In this document: in pieces, positions 15,200 to 22,139 of the stretch
Numbering within the stretch: position 1 is the first letter of the stretch
Layout: each line of letters opens with the position of its first letter
Source of the DNA: a virus
Reading direction: 5' to 3' (one strand)
Virus record (IMG/VR): IMGVR_UViG_3300030329_004486
Span: 1,242 to 24,586 of that record
Length of the DNA stretch: 23,345 nucleotides
Made by a program: the position numbers and the translations under genes
The notes under the pieces: generated by a model
Databases searched by the model: none
What the model was told of the DNA's origin: nothing
The model's input: the letters and a program-made list of their open reading frames with translations, nothing else

Positions 15200-15828
15200 A
15201 TTTATCTAATTATTATTGGTTTTTTAAAGGAGTATTAACACCTAAGTTTTGTGATGAAGTTATAAAGTATGCTAATTTACAAAAAGAAGTCTTAGCTCGA
15301 ACAGGTGGTTATGATAAAGAAATCTTAAGTGAAGAAGAAATATTTAATTTACAAAGAAAAAGAAAATCAGATTTAGTTTGGTTAAATGATACTTGGATTT
15401 ATAAGGAATTACATCCATATGTACGTAAAGCAAATGAAATGGCGGGTTGGAATTTTGATTGGGATAGATCTGAATCTTGTCAGTTCACAAAATATAAATT
15501 AAATCAATACTATGATTGGCACTGTGATGCTTGGGACAAACCTTATGATAGACCCGGTCAACCAGACCATGGTAAAATTAGAAAGCTGTCTATGACTTGT
15601 CAGTTAACAGATGGTTCAGAATATCAAGGTGGAGAACTAGAATTTGATTTTAGAAACTATGATCCACATATGCGAGATGAATCGAAGCATAGAGTACAAT
15701 GTAAAGAGATATTACCTAAAGGTTCTATCATTGTATTTCCTTCGTTTGTATGGCATAGAGTTAAACCAGTAAGGAAAGGAACAAGGTATAGTCTAGTTGT
15801 ATGGCATCTAGGCCAACCATTTAAATAG
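15196..15828 (+). CDS. 2OG-Fe(II) dioxygenase, PKHD/prolyl hydroxylase-like
   Basis: This encodes 210 residues and is the clearest enzyme of the cassette. The iron pair is H109-x-D111 in YYDWHCDAWD. Then come KLSMTCQLTDGSEYQGGELEF (in two parts, 130-136 and 137-150), GSIIVFPSFVWHRVKPV with the distal His at 187, and TRYSLVVWHLG with Arg 197 as the likely 2-oxoglutarate ligand. This is the full order of the PKHD-type hydroxylase family. The N-terminal 90 residues are helical with many Trp. It probably hydroxylates a protein side chain; the target is unknown. Start and previous stop overlap by four bases. Confidence 0.85.
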   Translation: MNLSNYYWFFKGVLTPKFCDEVIKYANLQKEVLARTGGYDKEILSEEEIFNLQRKRKSDLVWLNDTWIYKELHPYVRKANEMAGWNFDWDRSESCQFTKYKLNQYYDWHCDAWDKPYDRPGQPDHGKIRKLSMTCQLTDGSEYQGGELEFDFRNYDPHMRDESKHRVQCKEILPKGSIIVFPSFVWHRVKPVRKGTRYSLVVWHLGQPFK

Positions 15829-15829
15829 T

Positions 15830-16462
15830 ATGTATATAAATGATTATTTTAAGACCGCTATTTGGTCAGAAAACAAACCAGAGTTTGTAAAATCTTTAAA
15901 CAAAGCTTCTAATAAATATATTGCTGAAGCTAGAAAAAGAGATAATAAAATTATTAAAAAAAATGGAGATTTTGGAACAAGTCATCATTCTACACCTTTA
16001 ACAGAAGATAATGACTTTAGGGATTTTAGAGATTATGTAGGACAAAAGTCTTGGGAATATTTAGACCATCAAGGTTATGATATGTCATTATATCAAACCA
16101 TGTTTAGTGAGTTATGGGTACAAGAGTTTTCTAAAAAAGGTGGTGGTCATCACTCTGCGCATATACATTGGAACCAACACGTATCAGGTTTTTATTTTTT
16201 AAAGTGTAGCGACAAAACTTCTTTTCCAATATTTCATGAACCTAGAACTGGTGCAAGAACAACAAAGTTAAAAATGAAACCAGACTTAAAAGGTGTATGG
16301 CCTGGTCACGAACTATTTCATATACGACCTAAACCAGGGACATTAATTATATTTCCAGGTTATTTAGAACACGAGTATGCAGTAGATTTTGGTATTGAAC
16401 CATTTAGATTTATACATTGGAATATACAAGCAGTGCCAAAAGGAATGGCAAAACGATCTTAA
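15830..16462 (+). CDS. putative 2OG-Fe(II) oxygenase, HxH type
   Basis: This encodes 210 residues. The pattern LWVQEFSKKGGG, then AHIHWNQHVSGFYFLKC with H111 and H113, FHEPRTGA, GTLIIFPGYLEHEYAV with distal His 181, and EPFRFIHWNIQA with Arg 193 matches the group of putative 2OG-Fe(II) oxygenases in which HxH replaces HxD and SGFYF follows it. The residue after the first His is Ile, not the common Asn. Expected cofactors are Fe(II) and 2-oxoglutarate, but an HxH first pair is less certain as an iron site. The start comes one base after the previous stop. Confidence 0.72.
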   Translation: MYINDYFKTAIWSENKPEFVKSLNKASNKYIAEARKRDNKIIKKNGDFGTSHHSTPLTEDNDFRDFRDYVGQKSWEYLDHQGYDMSLYQTMFSELWVQEFSKKGGGHHSAHIHWNQHVSGFYFLKCSDKTSFPIFHEPRTGARTTKLKMKPDLKGVWPGHELFHIRPKPGTLIIFPGYLEHEYAVDFGIEPFRFIHWNIQAVPKGMAKRS

Positions 16463-17101
16463 ATGAAATATATTAATTTTCCCAATGTAGGTATTCTCGA
16501 AGAAAAATTATCTCCCGAATGTATTAAAAGATTAAAAAAATATATCAAAGCTAGTAGAAAAAAAGCTAATGATGAGTTAGCAGGAAACATTACACGATCT
16601 AATCACTTGATAGATAAAGATAATTGGTTTTTTAATAATGTTTTAAGTACTTTCATAGAAAATTACATAAAAATTTTTAGTAAAAATGCGATCCCTTCTG
16701 TTTTAACTACAGACTGTAGATATAGTTTAAATAAATTCTGGGTTAACTTTCAAAAAAAACATGAGTTTAATCCCCCACATGATCACGGCGGAGTTTTTTC
16801 TTTTGTGGTATGGATTACAATACCAGCTTCTTATAAAAAAGAAAAAGAATTACCTTTTGTAAAAGAAAGCAATAATCCTTGTCCTAATACTTTTAGTTTT
16901 GTCTATTCAAATATTTTAGGAAGAACATCTTATTTTAGATATCTTTTGGAACCAGAATATGAAGGAACCATGTTATTCTTTCCTTCTGGTTTAGACCATG
17001 AAGTTCATCCTTATTATACAAGTGATAAAGAAAGAATAAGTATTTCAGGTAATATATCTTTTAATGTAGATAGCCCAGAAAGGACTAAAGATGTCATTTA
17101 A
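16463..17101 (+). CDS. putative 2OG-Fe(II) oxygenase, HxH type, second member
   Basis: This encodes 212 residues. KFWVNFQKKHEFNPPHDHGG (91-110) gives H106-x-H108 with an intervening Asp. FSFVVWITIP, GTMLFFPSGLDHEVHP (distal His 179 or 182) and DKERISISGNISF with Arg 191 follow. The order is the same as in the preceding gene, but the two are only weakly alike, so they are old paralogs or independent acquisitions and not a recent duplication. A mostly charged insertion (KKEKELPFVKES) lies between the strands. The gene begins right at the previous stop and overlaps the next by 11 bases. Activity is uncertain; membership in the fold is likely. Confidence 0.7.
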   Translation: MKYINFPNVGILEEKLSPECIKRLKKYIKASRKKANDELAGNITRSNHLIDKDNWFFNNVLSTFIENYIKIFSKNAIPSVLTTDCRYSLNKFWVNFQKKHEFNPPHDHGGVFSFVVWITIPASYKKEKELPFVKESNNPCPNTFSFVYSNILGRTSYFRYLLEPEYEGTMLFFPSGLDHEVHPYYTSDKERISISGNISFNVDSPERTKDVI

Positions 17102-17723
17102 AAAAAATAAATATACAGTTATTCGTCAAGCTATATCAAGAGATTTAGCAAGTTTTCTAGCTAATTATTTTAATATGAAAAAACAAGTTTGTGATACTTG
17201 TTTAAAAGAAAGATATTTGTCCCCTTACGAAACTCTATTGGGTATATATGAAGCTTCAGCAGACCAAGGAGGCCAGGTCCCCCATACATATGCTCATTAT
17301 TCAGATATAGCTATAGAGACTTTAATGTTAAAATGCCAACCAGTAATGGAAAAAGCTACAGCATTAAAGTTATATCCTGCATATACCTATGCAAGAATTT
17401 ATAAAAAAGGTGATGAACTTAAAAGACACAAAGATAGATTTAGTTGTGAGATATCTACTACGATGAATCTAGGGGGTGATGAATGGCCCATCTATCTAGA
17501 GCCATCTGGTAAAGAAGGTATGAAGGGTATTAAAGTAGATTTAAAACCAGGAGATATGTTAGTTTATAAAGGAAGTGACTTAGAACATTGGCGAAATAAA
17601 TTCAAAGGTAAAGAATGCATACAAGCTTTTCTTCATTATAATAATCGTAAGACACCAGGAGCGAAAGAAAATATGTTCGATAAAAGACTACATTTAGGTC
17701 TTCCTTCTTGGTTTAAACGATGA
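17091..17723 (+). CDS. 2OG-Fe(II) dioxygenase-like protein, prolyl 4-hydroxylase-like
   Basis: This encodes 210 residues. PAYTYARIYKKGDELKRHKD (96-115) carries H113-x-D115, preceded by the typical Y-R/K-KG-L element. Then follow FSCEISTTMNLGGDEWPIYL, the GIKVDLKPGDMLVYKG strand, DLEHWR with distal His 166, and GKECIQAFLHY, in which Lys 172 or 174 would hold 2-oxoglutarate. This is the arrangement of small phage and bacterial prolyl 4-hydroxylase-like enzymes. The Cys-rich N-terminal stretch (QVCDTCLKERYLS) is unusual. It closes the cassette; a promoter-like box and a hairpin follow directly. Confidence 0.8.
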   Translation: MSFKKNKYTVIRQAISRDLASFLANYFNMKKQVCDTCLKERYLSPYETLLGIYEASADQGGQVPHTYAHYSDIAIETLMLKCQPVMEKATALKLYPAYTYARIYKKGDELKRHKDRFSCEISTTMNLGGDEWPIYLEPSGKEGMKGIKVDLKPGDMLVYKGSDLEHWRNKFKGKECIQAFLHYNNRKTPGAKENMFDKRLHLGLPSWFKR

Positions 17724-17729
17724 TATAAT
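17701..17729 (+). promoter_or_regulatory. possible promoter for the late fibre/nozzle genes
   Basis: A perfect TATAAT lies at 17724-17729, immediately after the oxygenase stop codon. The position 17 bases upstream reads TTCCTT, a poor -35. A transcript from the -10 would start near 17736, at the foot of the hairpin at 17738-17771. The -10 alone is common in AT-rich DNA, so confidence is limited. Confidence 0.4.
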
Positions 17730-17737
17730 TCTTTGAT

Positions 17738-17771
17738 GGAGGCACGGCACCACCACATACCCCGTGTCTCC
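17738..17771 (+). promoter_or_regulatory. ten-pair hairpin at the 5' end of the fibre/nozzle transcript
   Basis: GGAGGCACGG (17738-17747) pairs with CCGTGTCTCC (17762-17771), ten pairs with one G-T, around a 14-base loop. Only TTCT follows, so it is a weak terminator at best. Since it directly follows a TATAAT box and comes before the AAGGA of the gene at 17787, it may instead protect the 5' end of that mRNA. Ending the oxygenase transcript is the other possibility. Confidence 0.6.
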
Positions 17772-17786
17772 TTCTAAGGATTATAT

Positions 17787-18239
17787 ATGTTATTAGGATT
17801 TGACGCATTTGCAGCACAACCATTTGCCGCTTCAGGTAATGAAAATAATGTTACTCTTTCGGTTACAGGTAATCAGCTTACAGTCAGTATCGGAGACCCA
17901 GGTATTACAGCAGATTCTGTTACAGAAATACCTAATCCAACTCCACTTACTTTAGGTACTGGTACTGTTAGTTTTGCTATTGATGTAGATTTTACAGTCA
18001 CTGGATCGGCTATTACTTTAGCTACTGGAACCGTTATAACAACGGCCGGAGCAGACGTATCAGTTAGCGGAAATAATGTTGTAATTTCGTCAGGAACTGT
18101 TACAATTACTGCTGACGCAAATGTTGAGCCTACTGGCATAGATTTAACCGCTGCTACAGGAACAGCACAAGCAATAACATGGAGTGAAATAGTCCCAGGT
18201 GTTAGCATGACTTGGGTAGAAATAGACCCAGGAGTATAA
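17787..18239 (+). CDS. putative structural protein with repeated strands
   Basis: This encodes 150 residues starting MLLGFDAFAAQPF, a start typical of small marine phage structural proteins. It is Thr/Val/Gly-rich with strand repeats such as TLGTGTVSF, TLATGTVIT and ISSGTVTIT at spacings of about 20-25 residues. The C-terminus has two near copies of an eleven-residue unit (AITWSEIVPGV and SMTWVEIDPGV, 129-150). No charged catalytic residue is seen. It probably forms a small spike or fibre part. AAGGA upstream of the start is acceptable. Family resemblance is by recall; the role is inferred. Confidence 0.68.
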   Translation: MLLGFDAFAAQPFAASGNENNVTLSVTGNQLTVSIGDPGITADSVTEIPNPTPLTLGTGTVSFAIDVDFTVTGSAITLATGTVITTAGADVSVSGNNVVISSGTVTITADANVEPTGIDLTAATGTAQAITWSEIVPGVSMTWVEIDPGV

Positions 18240-18243
18240 AATT

Positions 18244-18978
18244 ATGGCATCAACTTATAGTACAGACACAAAATTAGAACTTATTACAACCGGTGAAAAA
18301 GCTGGTCAATGGGGTGGTATTACCAATACTAACCTACAAATCTTAGAACAAGTAGCATCAGGTGTTTTAGATGTGGATATGGCATCTGGAGATGTTACTT
18401 TAGCTTTAACAGATGGAGCTACTTCTAATGGAAAAAATCAATATTTAAGACTTTATGGAACTTTAACAGCAAATAGAACCATAACAATGCCTTCAGGATC
18501 AGACCGAGTCTGGATTATGAAGGATGATACTTCAAGAAATACTACTAATAATTATACTCTAGGAGTATTAACAGCGAGTGGTACTACTAAAAAAATACCT
18601 ATTGGAGCTACAGTTTTATGTAAATCTAATGGAACTCAAACATTAATAACTATTCTTGAAAAAGGTTCTGTTGGAATAAATAATACATACACTCCTTTTG
18701 CAGCCGTAGCTGGAGATCAAATTTTTTGTGACACTTCTTCCAATGTAATTACTGTAACCCTACCAAGTTCACCTTCAACTGGTGATGAAGTAACCATTAT
18801 TGATTCTAGAGGAAATTTTAATTCTAACAACGTAACTATTGATAGAAATGGTTCTCCTATTATGAGTGGAACAGGTAATGATGTTTTAGATGTCAATGGA
18901 CAATCTGTTACATTAATCTATATAGATGGAACTAGAGGCTGGGCGTATAAGTCTAATACCGAAGCATTCCCAGCATAA
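18244..18978 (+). CDS. tail fibre-like protein
   Basis: This encodes 244 residues. The N-terminus (MASTYSTDTKLELITTGEKA and QWGGITNTNLQILEQ) is a well-known opening of fibre-type proteins in marine phages. A middle beta domain (about 45-145) follows. The C-terminal domain (about 148-236) has GDQIFCDTSSNVITVTLPSS, the STGDEVTIIDSRGNF strand and QSVTLIYIDGTRGW. This last domain matches the beta domain of the three polyglycine fibres, but here it ends the protein without a Gly-rich tail. It is probably a short fibre or collar component. AGGAG at about 18229 and the start are 11 bases apart. Confidence 0.78.
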   Translation: MASTYSTDTKLELITTGEKAGQWGGITNTNLQILEQVASGVLDVDMASGDVTLALTDGATSNGKNQYLRLYGTLTANRTITMPSGSDRVWIMKDDTSRNTTNNYTLGVLTASGTTKKIPIGATVLCKSNGTQTLITILEKGSVGINNTYTPFAAVAGDQIFCDTSSNVITVTLPSSPSTGDEVTIIDSRGNFNSNNVTIDRNGSPIMSGTGNDVLDVNGQSVTLIYIDGTRGWAYKSNTEAFPA

Positions 18979-18990
18979 GGAGCATAAAAG

Positions 18991-21285
18991 ATGGCTCTTT
19001 TTGAAATGAAATTTCAACCGGGTGTCAATAAACAAGACACCGGCGTCGGCGCTACCGACCGATGGGTTGATTCCGATAATGTAAGATGGAGATATGGACT
19101 TGCTGAAAAAGTAGGTGGATGGTCTTCTTTACTTACAGACACTATTCATGGTGTAGCTAGAAAACAACTAGCTTTTACAGATTTAGAAGGAAATAGATAC
19201 GTTGGAATAGGTACTGATAAATTTTTATTAGTTTATTTTGAAGGGGCACTTTATGATGTTACTCCTTGGAGAACTAATTCTTCAGGAGCTCAAATTACTT
19301 TTGGAGCTTCTACTATAACTACTAACAGTACGTCTCCCGGTACATCAATTACTATTACTACAGGATCAGATCACGGTTTAGAAGTAGGAGATATTGTTGC
19401 TTTAGAATCTGTTACAATGCCTACGGCTTCAGCTTTAAACAAAAACAATATTGAATATACCAGTACTGATAGACAAGTTTGTCAAGTTATAACAGCACCA
19501 AGTAATACTACATTTACTATTACATCTCCGACAGCAGAAACAAATGGGGGTGGTTCTGATTTAACTTCAGGAAGTGCCTGTATAGTATCTCCTTATCAAA
19601 GAATAGGACCTGCAGAACAATCTTATGGTTATGGATTTGGAATTGGAGACTATGGTGGAACAGTTACTGGAGTAGTAGATGATACATTAGACGGAGCATT
19701 AAACGCTGACACTGCTGGTACTGGTGGATCTGGTACAGCGGTTACAGTAGACTCTACTACAGGTTTTCCTTCGACAGGAACTATTGCAGTTGGAACAGTT
19801 CCCACTGCTGAGTTAATTACTTATACTGCAACCAATGCTACAAATTTTCAAAACATTACTAGAGGAGCTTTAGGAACAGCAACTCCTGGAACTTCAAATG
19901 GACAAGCTCATTCTGATGGAACCGCTCTTCAAAATGCAACTAAATGGACTAACTGGGGTGATGCAGTTAATGCAACAACAGTTACTCTAGAACCAGGACT
20001 TTGGTCTTTAAGTAATTGGGGACAAGTTTTAGTTGGAACAGTTGCTAATGGAAAAACCTATACATGGAATTCAGGAGTAAGTGGAGATACAAAATTTACT
20101 ACACGTGCTTCTATGAACACAACAAGTTATGTAACTGCTATTAGTAGTGGGGACGGAAATCCAACAGCTACTAGATTTACTTTAATATCTCCAACTACAA
20201 GACACTTAGTTCACTTTGGAACTGAAACAACTTTAGGAGATTCAAGCACTCAAGACGATATGTTTTTGCGTTTCTCAGATGTCAATGCTCTTAATACTTT
20301 TGCACCAGAGGCAGATAACAGTGCAGGAGATCAAAGACTCCAAGATGGAACAAAATTAATGGGAGCCATTGTTGCTAAAGAAAACATTCTAGTTTGGACC
20401 GACAATGCTCTTTATACTATGAAATATGTAGGTTCTCCTTATACTTTTGAATTCGAACAGGTAGGAACTAACTGTGGATTAGTAGGTCAAAATGCATGTT
20501 GTGAAATAGATGGTGTTGCTTATTGGTTAAGTAATAATGGTTTCTTTTCTTTTGATGGTACCGTTAACTCTTTACCTTGTGTAGTGGAAGATTATGTATT
20601 TGATGACTTTGCAACTACCAAAGGTCAACAAGTATGCGCAGGAATTAATAATCTATTTACAGAAGTAGTATGGTATTACCCAGGAACAGACTCTTCTTAT
20701 AATGACAAATATGTAGTATTTAATTATGGAGAATCAGGCAGACAACCTGGAGGTATTTGGTACACAGGAGTAAATACTTATTCTATTAGAACTAGCTTTA
20801 TTGATGCCACGGTTTATCCAAAACCTTATGCTACTCAATTCAATAGCTCATCTACAGGTACTTTTCCAGACGTAGTAGGAGCTACAGGATTAGGCCAAAG
20901 TGTTTATTTTGAACATGAAGTAGGAACCGATCAATTAAATCCTGATGGTACAACAACTACTCTTACTTCTTATGCAACTTCATTTGATTTTCCTATTAAC
21001 ACGCAACAAGGAACTGGAGAATATTTCCTAGCTATGAGAAGATTTTTACCAGACTTTAAAACTTTAACTGGTACAGCTAAAGTAACTGTAGGAGTTAAAA
21101 ATTATCCTTCTCAATCAATGACTAATAGTACCTATAGTCCCTTTAGTGTGACCTCAAGTTCTACTAAATTTGATACAAGAGCAAGAGGAAGATATGCTAA
21201 TATTAAAATTGAAAATGAAAGCTCTGGTGAAAACTGGAGATATGGAACGTTTCAAGTAGATGTCCAAGCGGATGGGAGAAGATAA
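18991..21285 (+). CDS. tail nozzle / DNA stabilisation protein (P22 gp10-like)
   Basis: This encodes 764 residues, the largest complete gene here. It opens with FQPGVNKQDTGVGATDRWVD, then NVRWRYGLAEKVGGW and a propeller-like strand set (QLAFTDLEGNRYVGIGTDKF), the pattern of P22 gp10-type stabilisation proteins that form the tail nozzle. A beta-rich insertion occupies about 100-330 and contains ELITYTATN and ITRGALGTATP, similar to the module at 5978. The core resumes at LWSLSNWGQVLVGT and includes KENILVWTDNALYTMKY and the C-terminal strands. It is followed by TAATG. The family call is good; the insertion is probably host-contacting, which is inference. Confidence 0.8.
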   Translation: MALFEMKFQPGVNKQDTGVGATDRWVDSDNVRWRYGLAEKVGGWSSLLTDTIHGVARKQLAFTDLEGNRYVGIGTDKFLLVYFEGALYDVTPWRTNSSGAQITFGASTITTNSTSPGTSITITTGSDHGLEVGDIVALESVTMPTASALNKNNIEYTSTDRQVCQVITAPSNTTFTITSPTAETNGGGSDLTSGSACIVSPYQRIGPAEQSYGYGFGIGDYGGTVTGVVDDTLDGALNADTAGTGGSGTAVTVDSTTGFPSTGTIAVGTVPTAELITYTATNATNFQNITRGALGTATPGTSNGQAHSDGTALQNATKWTNWGDAVNATTVTLEPGLWSLSNWGQVLVGTVANGKTYTWNSGVSGDTKFTTRASMNTTSYVTAISSGDGNPTATRFTLISPTTRHLVHFGTETTLGDSSTQDDMFLRFSDVNALNTFAPEADNSAGDQRLQDGTKLMGAIVAKENILVWTDNALYTMKYVGSPYTFEFEQVGTNCGLVGQNACCEIDGVAYWLSNNGFFSFDGTVNSLPCVVEDYVFDDFATTKGQQVCAGINNLFTEVVWYYPGTDSSYNDKYVVFNYGESGRQPGGIWYTGVNTYSIRTSFIDATVYPKPYATQFNSSSTGTFPDVVGATGLGQSVYFEHEVGTDQLNPDGTTTTLTSYATSFDFPINTQQGTGEYFLAMRRFLPDFKTLTGTAKVTVGVKNYPSQSMTNSTYSPFSVTSSSTKFDTRARGRYANIKIENESSGENWRYGTFQVDVQADGRR

Positions 21286-21449
21286 TGACAAAAATAGTGG
21301 TAAGATTACCAGAACCTAAACGAGAATATAGTGAAGACAATCAAAGACAAATTAACAGAACACTTTCTTCTTTAATCCAGCAACTTAATTCAACATATCA
21401 ACAACCTGAAAAGGATGATCAAGAAAGGTTTAATTTCTTTCTAAGCTAA
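21285..21449 (+). CDS. 54-residue tail-operon protein
   Basis: An uninterrupted frame begins at the ATG sharing its A with the stop of the nozzle gene and ends in TAATG shared with the next gene. The 54 residues read MTKIVVRLPEPKREYSEDNQ, then a helix (RQINRTLSSLIQQLNSTYQQ) and a short charged end with FNFFLS. Small proteins with the QRQINRTL ... QQLNSTYQ ... RFNFFL pattern recur at this position in marine phages. It is probably a short helical fibre or needle-associated part. It is short, but the perfect coupling at both ends makes it convincing. Confidence 0.65.
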   Translation: MTKIVVRLPEPKREYSEDNQRQINRTLSSLIQQLNSTYQQPEKDDQERFNFFLS

Positions 21450-21787
21450 TGGCAAATATATATAAAAATATTCAAGCAAAAATAACCTCAGCAGGGTCTT
21501 ACGATGACATGTATGAAGCCCCTACTGAGACTACTTCTTTAGTTAAAAGTATTAAGCTTTTTAATACTCATAGCGGAGCTTTAGATGTAGATATTAAAAT
21601 TTATGATGCTTCAGGCACGACTGATTATGAATGGGATAAGGTCAGTGTTGGAGCTAGTAACAGTGTTAATTTATTAACCTTTAATAATATAATCATCTTA
21701 GAAGCAGGAGATAAAATTAAGATGCAATGTGCTACAGGAAATGTTATAAAAATGACAGCTTCTGTGCTACAGACAAGCAGAACATAG
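21449..21787 (+). CDS. small beta-sandwich virion protein
   Basis: This encodes 112 residues. The strand order LVKSIKLFNTHSGALDVDIK (31-50), YDASGTTDYEWD, VGASNSVNLLTFNNIIILEA and GDKIKMQCATGN matches the protein at 8420 element by element, though identity is low. It looks like an immunoglobulin-like small structural subunit. Its start overlaps the previous stop (TAATG), with only a weak AAAGG at a distance, so translation is coupled. It lies in the nozzle cluster, so it is probably a tail-attached decoration. The link to 8420 is pattern-based. Confidence 0.7.
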   Translation: MANIYKNIQAKITSAGSYDDMYEAPTETTSLVKSIKLFNTHSGALDVDIKIYDASGTTDYEWDKVSVGASNSVNLLTFNNIIILEAGDKIKMQCATGNVIKMTASVLQTSRT

Positions 21788-21794
21788 GAGAAAT

Positions 21795-22040
21795 ATGCCC
21801 TTTAAAGAACAAGAAGCGAAGAGTGAATATCAAATAATAGACGGTAAAAAGGTACACGTTATTACCCCTGAAGTAGAAATTACATTAACCAATACTGAAA
21901 CAGGTCAAGAATATATGTCCGATAAAGAAGCTGACGACGACGTAGATAACCCAGAAACAGACACTAAAAGAGAGCATATTAGAAGAGATGTTAATGTTAA
22001 GATCTTAGACTTAGGTTTAGGTACCAAAAGTAATATATAA
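21795..22040 (+). CDS. small acidic conserved protein
   Basis: This encodes 81 residues with MPFKEQEAKSEYQIIDGKKV, then VHVITPEVEITLTNTETGQE and an acidic stretch YMSDKEADDDVDNPETDTKR, ending HIRRDVNVKI. The TNTETGQEYMSD, DVDNPETDT and EHIRRDV order is that of a small protein often next to nozzle genes of marine phages. No fold or catalytic residue can be named. TAGGAG precedes the start. It probably is an accessory or assembly protein; the acidic stretch could bind metal or a partner. Confidence 0.65.
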   Translation: MPFKEQEAKSEYQIIDGKKVHVITPEVEITLTNTETGQEYMSDKEADDDVDNPETDTKREHIRRDVNVKILDLGLGTKSNI

Positions 22041-22041
22041 G

Positions 22042-22134
22042 ATGATATTGACGATGATCAAAAAAACAAGTAAACTGGTAAGTTCAGGTGTAATCCCTGC
22101 GATTTTCATATATAATCATAGAACAAGGAATTAA
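22042..22134 (+). CDS. possible 30-residue small protein
   Basis: An ATG at 22042 begins a 30-codon frame ending at TAA 22132-22134, just before the next gene's start. It reads MILTMIKKTSKLVSSGVIPA followed by IFIYNHRTRN, a short hydrophobic segment flanked by basic residues, such as a small membrane-associated peptide could have. There is no clear ribosome site, and the region also holds promoter-like boxes, so it may be noncoding. A second in-frame ATG at 22054 is another possible start. Confidence 0.3.
   Translation: MILTMIKKTSKLVSSGVIPAIFIYNHRTRN
22048..22076 (+). promoter_or_regulatory. possible promoter before the large end gene
   Basis: TTGACG (22048-22053) matches the -35 consensus at five of six, with TAAACT (22071-22076) 17 bases further matching the -10 at four of six. 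A separate perfect TATAAT lies at 22111-22116, without a good -35. Either could drive the gene at 22140. The gap between genes is about 100 bases. Confidence 0.3.
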
Positions 22135-22139
22135 AAATA

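Noticed and set aside
17873-18208. 111-codon frame on the - strand
   Set aside because: It mirrors the Thr/Val-rich repeats of the + strand gene at 17787 and has no start signal of its own.
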